NCBI RefSeq assembly: GCF_026210795.1
Contig: NC_089453.1
Location: forward strand, 2,544,501 to 2,608,500
DNA length: 64,000 nt
Origin: Rhizophagus irregularis
Lineage: Eukaryota > Glomeromycota > Glomeromycetes > Glomerales > Glomeraceae
Direction of reading: 5' to 3'
Shown here: positions 47,641-59,173 of the stretch, piece by piece
Layout: each line of letters opens with the position of its first letter
Numbering within the stretch: the stretch's first letter is position 1
Made by a program: the position numbers and the translations under genes
Notes under the pieces: model-generated
Told to the model about the DNA's origin: nothing
Database searches by the model: none
What the model saw: the letters and a program-made list of their open reading frames with translations, nothing else

Positions 47641-50600
47641 GTAGACCAGTACATCACCTTGCTGGAATATCGTATATTATTATTATTTCATGTGACTCGG
47701 TACTTTTTAATGTTATTTTTTTATATAAAAAAAAAGAAATGCATCTTTCTATATTATTATAGTGCATTTCATTTTTTATTTAAAGAACGTATTTTTTTAT
47801 TTTTATTAAAATGATTTTTTTTTAAAATTAAACAAGTGACGTTACATTTTTTAATATATAAAAGTGCATTTCGTTATTTTTTGTTTTAAAAGAACGTAAC
47901 GAAACGACATTATTTTAATATAAAAGTCTCGTTCTTTTTAAGAATTTTAAAGAAAAAACCAATTTTCTGGTTTTTTTTATCTAATTAAAACAACCGCATT
48001 TTTTTTTAACACTTTTTCTGCTTAACACCGACAAATCAGTGATTAAAAATACATATGATTTTTTTTTTGATAAATACTGATTTAAACGGGCCAAGTAACC
48101 AACTCGATTGTACCCATTTAAATTCGGGTTTCAAAATACAACAGGTTCCAAACTCTAATTTCCAGACGATAATACTTTTTTTTAAAAAAAATAATTTAAC
48201 AAAATTAAAACATGATCTTTTTTACAAGTTCATAAATTAAATTAAGAAAATATACTTTCATAATAATATTTGTGCTTAATAAATATTTTTTTTAAAAAAA
48301 ACAAGATTGCATTTCAACTTTATTAGTAATTCATAAAATATTATTAAGTAACATTCAGTTGACACTTGACGGATATATAATAATAACATAAAAGAAAAAA
48401 CCAATTCTACTAAGAAAAGAAAATTTAACGTAGTTCAACTGCTGAAGAAAGATGATTTAATTGCGAAATATTCTAAAAGGAGGAAATAAAACTAAATTAT
48501 GATTATGTTGGCGAAACAAGTAAATGAAAAAATCCTATTAATAGGAATATTAACTGCTGAAGTTATTTTCATATACGTCTATTTTTAAATTTGACGGATA
48601 TATTTGTTACACCATAATCAGGTGAGTATTTCACCATCCAACGCTCGTCATCTCAAAGAATAATTTTGCAACTAGAACACAATTATCACTTCAATTGTAT
48701 CGATTAAATCAAATAACTATACCTTTTAAACAATTTTACCAGGGCTGTTAAGCTGCTACACAGAGGATGTAAGAAATACTAATCGAAATTTTCTTTTTCA
48801 ATTATTACTAGCGTAATTGTTTAACGCTATTAACATAGTAATAAATAAATTAAGTAAAAATTTTCATACTTCTCTCGAATTACCGAATGAAGTCTTTAAA
48901 TAATCGTCTTTTTTTGATAAAAGAACAAGAAATAGGTCAAATATCCCATTATTATTTATAATTGGTTAATATTTACCTTCGTTACAATGTGTAACAGACT
49001 AACGATTTAAAGTTACCGTAGTTATCGTAGTTATGCAACACTGGAAGTTGCATATATATACAATAAATTATTCCATTTATTTTATTAGCCCCTAAAAATT
49101 TTTTCTCCGTTAAAATTTAAAGTTCTCGTCTTCATTATAATTAATATTAAGTAATTTTTTTTTATTAAATAAACCTATAATCTATTAACGTTAACAGTTA
49201 ATATATTGAAAATTGCATGAGACCGATATTATAATATAACCGTTATTTATGTACTCACATAGTAAATATACCACATCCTTTCGGAATAAGTATTATTAAA
49301 GAATTTTGATAAATAGATTTCGTATTTTCCTTTGCCCGGAATATAATGCCGGCCAAAACAGAAATCTATGGGAAACCGTACGTTCATTCATTGGATAATT
49401 ATTACTATTATTGGATTGACAAAGCTCATTTAATAATCACCTCGCATCCTTGGAAACTCCCTTTTTTATAATATTTTGTGATGAATGTGAACAGATAATG
49501 CTCACAAGATAAAAAAAAAATTTTTTTATTCTAGTTGTTGAATTATTGTTGATTATTACAACAAATTCGTTTAAAAAATTTTTTTTTATTTTAAATTACC
49601 ATAAACTAAAAAAATATGAAAAATAAAATTACGAAAAATAAAATTATGAGGATTTCGGCCTCATAAATATACAAAAGTAAAATCTATATAGTAGAACAAG
49701 ATTTATGTATCGTTTTGAGTAAATCAAATTTAACTTTATCTTAAGAAACTGTCAAATTTTTTCATTTATAATACATATATGAGATGGAAAGTCAGAAATA
49801 ATATATTGTAAAAAGAAGATTAAAAATTTGGATTTGAGTGTTATTAGAATTTAGGAATAAAAATCAAAAAAAAATTTAGTCGATAAAAGAAATGATATAA
49901 CGTAAGTTCCCTCAATAAAAGACACTCTGCACATCCTTCTTAATTTAATTATATGAAAGAGGAATGTATTTCCTCGTGATTTCGGTAAACATTACACTTC
50001 CGAATTGATCTACCAAATAAGTAATATATGAATGAAAAAAATACAAGGCTGAATTTGTGATATCAATGTGACTTATTTGTTTTGGAGCACAATTATACAA
50101 AATACGGAGCATACCGATTTTCTCTGAGTTCAATTTCTCCGAGTCCGTCACTCTGAGGGCACAGCAATGAGTTCGTAAAGCATTAACCTTTAAAGGCTCT
50201 CGCCATTTTTATCGTTATAGTTTTGCTTTAATTGCGATTTTAACGTTCTTAATCGCTTAATAAACATTTATAGCTTAACCTTGCAATATCATCGTTTTCA
50301 AAATAGTATAGCTTTATATATTGCATTAAAAAAAGAATATCAGATTACCGGGAAAAAACCGGAAATATATTGGTACTTGAATATTTGATCACAAATTAAG
50401 ACGCAAAATAGTCTTACAATTTTAAAAATAAATATTTTCACCCTTACTTTTTTACACCACATTTCCTCACTTAGAGTCTAGAAACTTTATTAAAAGAATT
50501 AATTTTTAATAAACATCTTATTGTGTACATTCTTTATTAACTATTTAAATTAATATTTATAATTCTTAGAAGTTTACTAATTGTAATTACCAATCCGAAG

Positions 50601-50821
50601 AAAAAGAGAGTTTTACTACTTTCTTTTTTATAATTATAATTATACAACTTATTATTAAAAAAAAAATAAAATAAAATAAAATTTAATTACTAGAAAAGTG
50701 AACCTAATTATTTTTTCTTCTATTAACACATACTTAGAATATTATTGTTGCAAAGAAGTAACTTGACAATTATAATCTCCAACTCCATTTATGTCTTGAT
50801 GAATGACATCATTTCCGGACA
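47641..50821. other. AT-rich spacer
   Basis: No supported gene. A pair of similar segments (TATAGTGCATTTCATTTTTT..AAAGAACGTA and AAAGTGCATTTCGTTATTTT..AAAGAACGTA) lies at about 47,758 and 47,863. The minus-strand frame 49,945-50,151 (68 aa, MTDSEKLNSEKIGMLRILYN...) is moderately protein-like but lacks context, and I leave it uncalled. Confidence 0.4.
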
Positions 50822-51239
50822 TTACATTGTCGATGTTTGTGGCGTATTAATTCCTTCGAGAAAAGTGGTTGCGTTTTCGCCGGAATTTAATCTCATTTGT
50901 CTTTCAGGAATATAGAGATAAAAAGGGAGAACCTGCTTCAAATTTAATTCGAGATTAAATTTTTTATGTGAAGTTAATAATATATTACATTCACGTTTTA
51001 GATCATCTAAAAAATCTATTCCATAAATTTTCTTATTTAATAAGTTTACAATTAAATGATGTGACATTATTTTACATGCAACATGATAACCTGTATTTGG
51101 ATCCAGATAAAAGAACTCGTAATCGTAATCTTCATCATACATTCGTTGTAAAACCATTTCACAAGTTACATGATAAAAATTATCATCATGTGGTGGTTGA
51201 TAAAATAATTTAATATCATTAGAAATTGTGTAGGCTTCT
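50822..51239 (-). CDS. YHITC-motif family member, downstream tandem copy (5' end unclear)
   Basis: Unknown function. From 51,239 the open frame reads LEAYTISNDIKLFYQPPHDD then NFYHVTCEM (first Cys motif), then YDYEFFYLDPNTGYHVACKI (second), LLNKKIYGIDFLDDLKREC, and a C-terminal helix FNLELNLKQVLPFYLYI, ending at 50,822. The first ATG (51,157) would cut off the first motif, which every better-preserved paralogue keeps, so the true start is probably upstream. The frame stays open to about 51,358 without ATG or stop, just below the stop of the neighbouring copy. I tried to join the two by GT-AG splicing but the obvious sites do not keep the frame. Either a cryptic first exon or a decayed start. 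Confidence 0.5.
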
Positions 51240-51347
51240 AAAGTAAATGCAACGCGCGAGTCGCTGATAGGTTGAATAATTTATCAGTGATTTTTGAGCG
51301 TTAATATAAAAATTTTAATGTCTTTTTTAATACAAATTCTTAGAATT

Positions 51348-51791
51348 TCATAAATACGTTACGAACCTTTCAAAAATTCGATCTTGTAAAGAAGGAAGTG
51401 CGTTCTTCAAGCTCATCTCGAGATCTATTTTTTGATCTCGCGTCAATGTATATTTGCGTTTTAGGTCATTTGTATTAAAATCTATACTATAAAATTCTTT
51501 ATTCAATATATCTACAATCAAAGTATTTGATAATAATTTGCATATAACATGATAACTTGCATTTGAATTTTGGTAAAAGAACTCGTAATCATATTCATCT
51601 TCCAAGGAAATGAGATTTTCCAAATTTTGAAATTGTAAAACCATTTTACAAGTTATATGATAAAAATTATTATCATTTGGTTGTAAGTAAAAAAATCTAA
51701 ATTCATTTAACTTCGAAATTTGTTCCAACGATATTTGACTTATTATATCTAAATTGATCGATGTAGCAGTATTCGTGTTGCTTTGAGACAT
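51348..51791 (-). CDS. YHITC-motif family member, upstream tandem copy (147 aa)
   Basis: Unknown function; probably soluble, with no signal peptide or membrane segment. The start MSQSNTNT resembles the MSTSQENN start of the plus-strand paralogues. Residues about 31-49 (FRFFYLQPNDNNFYHITCKM) are the first motif, about 68-87 (YDYEFFYQNSNASYHVICKL) the second. Then come ILNKEFYSID and NDLKRKY, and a predicted helix IDLEMSLKNALPSL ends the protein. The unit matches that of the copy immediately downstream segment for segment (MVLQ, EDEYDYEFFY, LNK, DLKR), so the two are tandem duplicates about 110 bp apart. Conserved Tyr-His-x-x-Cys residues suggest metal binding or a structural core, which is inference. 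Confidence 0.6.
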   Translation of the reverse strand: MSQSNTNTATSINLDIISQISLEQISKLNEFRFFYLQPNDNNFYHITCKMVLQFQNLENLISLEDEYDYEFFYQNSNASYHVICKLLSNTLIVDILNKEFYSIDFNTNDLKRKYTLTRDQKIDLEMSLKNALPSLQDRIFERFVTYL

Positions 51792-53225
51792 TGTACTTTA
51801 TGTTGAAAATAATTAAACATAAAATAAAACTCTGTATAATAATACTGTATTTTTAAAGAATATATACCATATATACTGTATATGTAAAATGACTTTTCGG
51901 TCCACTAAAATCGAATTTTGTCAAAATAAAGTAATGTGAAAATATATATATATAATTTTGATTTTTTAATGTAACGACGGAATTATCTTTCAATATATAT
52001 ATATATATTAAGCGAATTAGTGGAGAAAAGAGAGAAAAAAAAAATTAAAATCCAAAATGAAAAGACGTGGTTATTAATTTGGTTCGTTATATATAATAGT
52101 AATTATTTAATTATTCTAATTATTTAAAAAAAAAAAAATTTTTTTTTATTTATTATGGCAATTTAATTTTAATAGAATAACTTGTACTACTAACTAATTT
52201 CAAAAAGCAATTTTGCGTTTTACTTTTTATTACGTTGTGTATGTACATTTCTTAAAGTTGGACATTAAATGATAAACTGGCATTATAATAAGTCTAGTAA
52301 TAAAATATAATACAGACGATCTTTAAATGATAAAATACAACTAAGAGAATGATTCTGACCGGTCGACGTTATTTGTAAGAGTCGCATTCATTTCATCGAC
52401 AATTACAGACTTTTCACCGACAGTGTCATTTCGCAAACAAATGTTTCACCGACAATCATCTTACCAACATGGGAATTTAGGATTAGAGTTAGGGTTAGGT
52501 AAGGAAATTATAGTATTAAGGTTAGGATAAGTGGATTAGGATTTCAAAACTGTCAGTAAATGATCCTGTCGGGTGAAACCCTGCATTATTTATGTTTACA
52601 ATTAATAAATTACTAATTCAAAAATTTTTTTATCAAACTATACAAGTTATAATTTCATTAGGTAATTTAATTTTTGATTAAACTTATGATATATCATAAA
52701 GGGATGGTTGGCTTTTAAACGCAAAAGTTGGTGCCGGTGCTTTATAATTATTTATGAGTTCATTTTGTCTTATGAATTTAAGCAATTTTGAAAAAAATGT
52801 TGTTAATAATTAACTGAGGATCTTTAAGGATAAAATTATGCGATAGAAATAATTAGATAATAGATGGTGTAATAGGTAATAAATAAAAATAGAACGCAAT
52901 ATAGTAGAAATAGCATTCTTATTAAGATTTTGAAAGAAAACTGTATAACACTAAATAAATTTTTACCTTCGCATAAAATCTAATGCAAATTTAATAACAA
53001 AATCATATTTGGTTGTTCTATATATGTTTCTTCGAATTAAAGTTTTATAAATGATTGATTAGTGTTGAAGGCTTATGTGACGCAAAATGTCACGTGCCTA
53101 TAATTTTTTTGTTAAATTTTGTAGCGGTACCAGATCACAACGATAAGCCATTAAATTAACATCTCTCATAATTTATATAACATAATACAATATACACTGT
53201 AAGTAAAAATTTTTTCTTTGGCATT
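51792..53225. other. AT-rich spacer with telomere-like degenerate block
   Basis: No gene. 52,370-52,590 has GACAATC/TTTCACCGACA words around TTAGAGTTAGGGTTAGGTAA, resembling 1620-1760. (TA)-rich tracts lie near 51,880 and 51,940-52,010. Confidence 0.45.
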
Positions 53226-53233
53226 TTTGAAAT

Positions 53234-53447
53234 TAGTGCTTCGATCCGGATGGGATTTTAACGGATCAATCCGCGGTTTACTATGGTTTGGCAACGGTTT
53301 ATTTGAGTTGGAGCTATAAGTTTGGCCAAAATTAATAAAATTTGTAGAAGAATAATTTTTTTAAATCTGACAAAAATTATAGTTTGACAAAAATAATAGA
53401 AAAATGTTGTGATGCTAATCAACGGATCAATCCGGATCGAAGCACTA
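53234..53447. mobile_element. hAT-type MITE, 8-bp target duplication
   Basis: 214 bp with perfect 18-bp inverted ends TAGTGCTTCGATCCGGAT / ATCCGGATCGAAGCACTA. It is flanked by the 8-bp direct repeat TTTGAAAT (53,226-53,233 and 53,448-53,455). An inner CGGATCAATCCG word is repeated at both sides. No coding capacity; the short open frame across it is chance. Confidence 0.88.
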
Positions 53448-53639
53448 TTTGAAATTACCATTCACGATTACACCACTTGATTCATAAGTTTTATTAATAT
53501 ATAAAGTTAATAAATACATTAATTATCATTCAGAGCTCTTTCAAATTCTGTGGATGAAACAGAATAATCGGATTTATCATAGAAAAAAGTTATTGAATAC
53601 TCACAATATCGAACATTATATTCATTAATTTAGTAAATT

Positions 53640-54620
53640 TGCTAACTTGCTGTTTCTTACTTTCCTGCATTTCTACTATATCTCCCAGATCCTCACAAAA
53701 ATTTCATCCTTTTGTAATGCCATCTTCAAAATCTCCTTCTTTTCTTCCTTATTTCCTCGATCTCTTCAAAATGAAATCAATCATTTCATTGCATTTTCTT
53801 TTTTCTGGTTGAGCTTTGTTCATGATTGACTCCTCTGTATCCTCCGTAGCTGCCTTTTCATCGATTGCCGAGCAATTTCTCCATCCACCTTTTCTCTAAA
53901 AGCATCCTTGTAATTTCCTCCTAATGTTAAATAAAAAAAAAATCAATATAATTATATACACACACAACACCTTAGTGTGAAGTTACATAAATATTTACCA
54001 ATACAGGCAAGGCGCTCCAGCAACCTTTTTCGTTCATAGAAATTCCATGCACCATTTTATGTCATACTTTTTCTTTATAGTTCTTTAATATATTAATTGG
54101 GTTTACTTTGTACTCACCGTGGACCGATTTTTATAAAAAAATTCCAACATTTTTAATTATAAAATTTAATATACTTAGAAGGTCAGAGTTTCAGGAATCA
54201 GGGCTTAGAGGGGATTCTGTCTCTTTGTGAAAGCTTCCACAACCTTTGCAGGAATGATATTTTCATTTTTGATAAGGAACTTATATAGCTCCCTTTTGAT
54301 GACGGTATAGAATCTTTCGACAATTGCTCCCTAGCATTCTCTTAAGAGTGAGAACATTTCGTTTATTAGTGGTGGTAATAACGAACAAGTGTTTTTCTTG
54401 ATTTCCATTTTATTTATCCTTGTTTTTTTGAATCTTGCAGTGTTAAGATGCCACTTCTTTTAACCAACCAGAAATTTTTACATGAGCTGGGGACTTTTTA
54501 CAGAATTCTTCATCATTTTTTACAATATCTTTTAGTGATTTGTATATTGACTCTTTAGATACCCTCAGCGGACAGTTAATATATAATTTGTTAATTGTTG
54601 ATTTGAGAGTATTATCTCAA
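53640..54620 (-). pseudogene. Broken gene of unknown family, minus strand
   Basis: Read downward from 54,620: INCPLRVSKESIYKSLKDIV then KNDEEFCKKSPAHVKISGWL and KEVAS-stop; then NEMFSLLREC-stop-GAIVERFYTVIK then RELYKFLIKNENIIPAKVVE and AFTKRQNPL-stop; then LGGNYKDAFREKVDGEIARQ then SMKRQLRRI, and NKEEKKEILKMALQKDEIF. The pieces are collinear and highly charged, interrupted by stops and shifts. I do not recognise the family; an old retroelement or a host gene are both possible. Confidence 0.45.
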
Positions 54621-54857
54621 CAGTACCAGATTTTTGCAACCACAAACAAATTTTCGTTGAAAAATAATCAAAGATTGTTTACAAAACATGAAAAAATGTG
54701 GTATTAAATGATGCAATTTTATCATTATATTTATATTCATCAATAAATAATTAGACAAATACAAAATACATCATTGGCACAAGGAAAATTTGCACTCCAA
54801 AGGTATAAATGGATGAAATAACTTGATCTGCGCATAATTTATAATATAGTGATTAAT

Positions 54858-56370
54858 TATGGCGCGCCGATGTGGACAGATTGGTATTTTATTAATACCA
54901 ACTCCTGCTATTTAAAATAATACTAGCACTTGTATTTTAAAATTACTGAATTTGCCTAAAATGGCAATTCCTTTTTATATTATTAGACAGATTTGTATTT
55001 GTTTAATACCAAATTTCTCTAATTAAATATTACCAACTCTTGTAATTTTAAAATTAGTAGATCTTTTTTCTTTAATAGACAGATTCATATTTTTTTATTG
55101 CCTCCTTTTTTCATTAGAAGATCTTTTTTCTTTAATAGACAGATTTGTATTTTTTATTATTAGCTCTGACGATCATTTTTATTCGCTAAATCTCACCGCA
55201 GGTGATCCTTACCGCAGGTGATTTTATTCCGGCCAAATTATAATTCCAGCTGGAGTTAATTGTGTAACCTAATAAAAAGTTTTGACTTTTTTAGTAACAA
55301 TGTGGTATAAAAATTGCACCAATGAGTTCGGAAGATGCCCGTTTCTAATCAAATATGCAGTTAAATTTTGTGTAGCCTCACTGAATAAATCACTTTACTT
55401 AAAAAATCTATTTCGTAATGGTCAAAAGTGGTCTATTTGACCTTAAAAGTGGTCAAACTTGACCTTATTGATGGTTAAAAGTGGTCAAATGACCATCAGT
55501 TGCCTTAATTGATGGTCAAAAGTAGTCTATTTGGTGGTCAAATGTAACCATCAGCTACCTTAATTGATGGTTAAAAGTGGTCAAACGTGGCCATCAGCTG
55601 CCTTAATTGATGGTCAAAAGTGGTCAAATATGCCCTCGCCTTTAACTACCAATTATTAGTATAACCAAACAGAAATTTTCGAAAAATTTCTATGTGCTAT
55701 ATGACCACTTTTTAGGGTCAAATAGACCACTTTTGACCATCAATTAAGGTAGCTGATGGTCACGTTTGCCACTTTTAAGGTCAAATAGACCACTTTTGAC
55801 CATTACGAAATAGATTTCTTAAGTAAAGTGATTTATTCAGTGAGGATACACAAAATTTAACTGCATATTTACTTATAAACGGGTATCTTCCGGATCTATT
55901 AGTGCAATATTTATACCACATTGTAACTAAAAAAAATCAAAAACTTTTTTATTAGGTTACACAATTGAATTTGGCTGGAATTATAATTTGACCGGTGAAA
56001 TCACCTGCGGTGAGATTTAGCAGATCTGCTAATGAATAAAAATGATCGTCAGAGCTAATAATAAAAAATATAAATCTGTCTGGTAAAGAAAAAAGATCTG
56101 CTAATAAAAAAAGGGGATAATAAAAAATATAAATCTGTCTATTGAAGAAAAAAAGATCTGCCAATTTTAAAATTACTAGAGTTGGTAATATTTAATTAGA
56201 GAAAGTTCGTAATAAATAAATATGAATCTGTCTAATAATGCAAAAAGAAATTGCCATTTTAGACAAAAATCTGCCACTTGCAGTAATATTAAAATACATG
56301 AGCTGGTATTATTTAAATAGTGGAAGTTGGTATTAAAAAAATACCAATCTGTCCACGTCGGCGCGCCATA
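54858..56370. mobile_element. 1.5-kb fold-back (long inverted-repeat) element
   Basis: The left end is TATGGCGCGCCGATGTGGAC and the right end GTCCACGTCGGCGCGCCATA. The two halves are inverted copies over nearly the whole length: for example CTTAAAAAATCTATTTCGTA at about 55,398 and TACGAAATAGATTTCTTAAG at about 55,803, and CACCGCAGGTGAT at about 55,195 and ATCACCTGCGGTG at about 56,000. ATTAAT flanks each end (54,852-54,857 and 56,371-56,376), a candidate target duplication. Only the centre (about 55,460-55,690) is unpaired, made of short tandem units. No transposase is present. Confidence 0.8.
55463..55640 (+). repeat. GTGGTCAAA-type tandem units in the fold-back centre
   Basis: About four units of 41-55 bp, each starting ATTGATGGT(C/T)AAAAGT and ending CCATCAGCTGCCTTA or similar. 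They sit at the loop side of the fold-back element. Confidence 0.6.
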
Positions 56371-56376
56371 ATTAAT

Positions 56377-58310
56377 TAATCAATTAAATATTACTAGTGT
56401 TAAATTTCCTAATATGTTGATATAATGATTAAACCAGTTAGTACGTGACATAGATTACAAATCAAATGGTTTTGACTTTTGACCCTGTTGGGATTTAAAT
56501 TATTTATGCCCGTTCTGTTTTGCTAAAAATAAATTTGGACTGAACAAGGCCATTGTATAAAACTGTATTGTAATATTTTACTTTGCCAAGGATAGATTTA
56601 TAATAATATAAATAAAAAATCGGGTTTAATATTAAATAAGAATATCGAACCTTCTTAAAATAACCGCAGTATACTCTTTATCACAACTGGATAAATATTT
56701 TCCTGTACTAACATGTCTTAAAGCTATGATGGAATAATCCGAAACAATTTTTTTAAATGTTCTAATTAATTCATCCGTGTAATATAGAATAGAATATATA
56801 TTTATATTATTGGATATTAAAGATATTAAGGAGCTAGGCGTTGTGATTTAAATTATATTCCTTTATATTATTCTTGTGAAAAGTGTACTGGTTACGCATA
56901 ATAAGTAGTAGTGCGCGATATAGAATATAAATTACGTGGATAAGTGAGATTACATAATCATAAAAAAAATTTTTTTCACTAGTTTGTGAAAAGAATGTAT
57001 AGTACCCAACAATCCCGACATTCAAAATTTTCAAGTGTCCACCATATTTCGAATTTTGCTGTAACAAAAAAGAAAGAAATCGTTCATGGGGATCTCATAA
57101 GTAGATTATTTTGATTTATTTTACAATATTGCGTAATTAATACATTCTTTTTTTCTATACCTTAATACATAAAGATGCAATAAAATTGTCAGATTTCAAG
57201 CGTTCATTTGAAATAGGAAAGGGCCACAACAATAATGGAGAACATGGTATAATACCTTATGTGGACCAGATATGAAATACTTTCAGACAATGATTCCTTT
57301 GAAGTTTTCGTATTCCAAACTAATTGTGACCCATTTAAATAGAATGTTGGGAGCACGAATCAGATAACTTCTTTCCCAATTTTATAGTGCGTGATATAAT
57401 AATAGATTTAATACTCAAAGCGGCATTTTTAATTGCGGTTACAAGTTGCAGTTTCAGTCGAAGCGGCTGCTGCTTTGGTCATAGAAAGTCACTAATTGAC
57501 CAAATCTCAAGCAATATAGTGCAAGAGACTTATCCAGCTTTACTTTTGATTTTTGATTGTAGGCAGTTAATGGATCCATTTAATAGAGTTCTAATCCGAG
57601 GATCGATGGATGGACACATTTTGACAATTATACATAGATTTAATTAATTTAAGTCAAGATTTTTTTTGAGATATCTTCGGATTCTACTCCAATATAGTAA
57701 TATTAAAATCCGGTTCAATTATAAAATGGAGAAGAAATTCAACTCGGATCGAAAATCCATCCGATCGGATGAAAAATTCAATCCGAAACGAATTTCTCTT
57801 TTTTTTTTATTATTAACAACACTCTTAAATTTACTATATTGTGTATTGAGATATGATCTTAGTGTATCTGAAAAAATCCTTTACCTTTATTGATTAAATC
57901 CACATGCAAATTGCCAAAATATTCCCATCCGTCGTGGTGATGTCACCATTTTGAAACGCTAGGTATAGTAAAAGAGGTACAAACACGTGACTATCATTAC
58001 TATTTATAGTTAACCATTAAATACAAATTGTAGACCAAATTAAGCTTGTGCTCCTATTTTGATTCAAATATTTAAATTATTTTTTTAAAGAAAAATTCAT
58101 AATAAATCTGCAACGCTCTTTATAGTTACTAACTTTTTGAGCAATGATATTCTAATTTTTTTTTGTTTGTCTGTTTTTTTTACTTGCATCAAGTATTATG
58201 CATATTATGAGCGAAGAAAATGCAGTCACGCGACTGCAAAAATATTATTCATTATTTTTTATATATTTGCCACTTTTTGATCATAGTTTATTAAAAAAAA
58301 AAAAAACTCA
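56377..58310. other. AT-rich spacer
   Basis: No gene supported. The plus-strand frame at 57,387-57,647 is open for 86 codons but unrecognised. 57,700-57,790 has several GGATCGAAAATCCATCCGAT-like inverted words, possibly a worn element. Confidence 0.4.
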
Positions 58311-58928
58311 ATGAGTACTTCTCAAGAAAACAATATTTTACCGTCATCTCCATTGCCTTACGAGAACTTGTCTCCCATGGCTTCTGCAACTAGCTCACGT
58401 AATAATAATATACAGCAGCCAATAGCTCCAAGTCTAGCTTTCTTTTACAATCCACCAAGTTTTCTCATAAGTTACCACATTACTTGCGAAGAAATACCAG
58501 TGTCCTTTGAACTGGTATATCAATTAACAAATGATGCCGATGACCGAGCTTATAATTATGTTCTACCTGATAGCTATGTATTTTATCACAGTCAATTTAA
58601 TACGAAAAAAATTTATCGAGTAACTTGTGAATTAGCTTCGTCCCAATTTTTAAATAAAAGATTTTATAATATGGAATATAACCAGCAGAGTAATCAACAA
58701 CATCAACAACAACAAGAAATTTCTCTAACACACTTTAAATTTCACTTGAAGCAATTTTTAACTAATTACTTGGCGCATGGAAATATGGTGCATGATAATT
58801 TTAGTGATGAAACCATGGATGGTCCACCTTCTTTTCGAAATACTACTAATGGCGATTATACTCAAGATTATGAGAATAATCCTTCGTTATTCAACCCAAA
58901 CATCGATAATATTCAACAAGACGTTTAA
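58311..58928 (+). CDS. YHITC-motif family member (205 aa), intact
   Basis: Family not recognised. It starts MSTSQENN after a long A-run. Residues about 1-42 are Ser/Pro/Asn-rich. About 43-63 LAFFYNPPSFLISYHITCEE is motif 1. VSFELVYQLTNDADD links to about 92-113 YVFYHSQFNTKKIYRVTCEL, motif 2, then SSQFLNKRFYNMEY, a Gln/His run (QQSNQQHQQQQ), a predicted helix FKFHLKQFLTNYL, and an Asn-rich acidic tail. No signal peptide, no membrane segment and no introns. It is very similar to the 62,154 copy, 3.8 kb away in the same orientation, and converges on the truncated copy at 59,174. Open along its full length, with differences among paralogues clustering outside the motifs, which favours a real gene. 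Molecular role unknown. Confidence 0.7.
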   Translation: MSTSQENNILPSSPLPYENLSPMASATSSRNNNIQQPIAPSLAFFYNPPSFLISYHITCEEIPVSFELVYQLTNDADDRAYNYVLPDSYVFYHSQFNTKKIYRVTCELASSQFLNKRFYNMEYNQQSNQQHQQQQEISLTHFKFHLKQFLTNYLAHGNMVHDNFSDETMDGPPSFRNTTNGDYTQDYENNPSLFNPNIDNIQQDV

Positions 58929-58944
58929 GATTTTTTTATTAGGA

Positions 58945-58945
<1 letters not shown>

Positions 58946-58978
<33 letters not shown>

Positions 58979-58980
58979 TA
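58946..58980 (+). repeat. (ATT)n microsatellite
   Basis: About ten ATT units just after the stop codon of the preceding family gene. Confidence 0.85.
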
Positions 58981-59173
58981 TAAGAAAAATCTTTCGATTT
59001 ATAGTGAGTCTAAAGATATTGCTTACTAAAAGATTTCTCAATGGATTTATTAGACGAAAGAATCATATCAACTTTCATTATGCAATAATTATAGCTATAA
59101 AATAAAATTTAATTAGTGCCGTTTTCTCTCTTTTTTTAATCTAAGTTTATCTCAAAGCAAGTTAGAAATAAAA

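Noticed and set aside
49945-50151. Minus-strand frame MTDSEKLNSEKIGMLRILYN…
   Set aside because: Moderately protein-like, but there is no homology I recognise, no splice partner, and the length is near chance; left uncalled.
51265-51366. Intron joining the two tandem family copies (GTTCGT or GTAACG ... TATCAG)
   Set aside because: When phases are counted, neither donor with that acceptor keeps the downstream frame.
52480-52510. Interstitial telomere from TTAGGG words
   Set aside because: Only one or two perfect units, and the context matches another dispersed repeat at 1.7 kb.
58777-58983. 68-codon frame overlapping the end of the 58.3-kb gene
   Set aside because: Off-frame shadow ending in a run of Tyr encoded by the ATT microsatellite.
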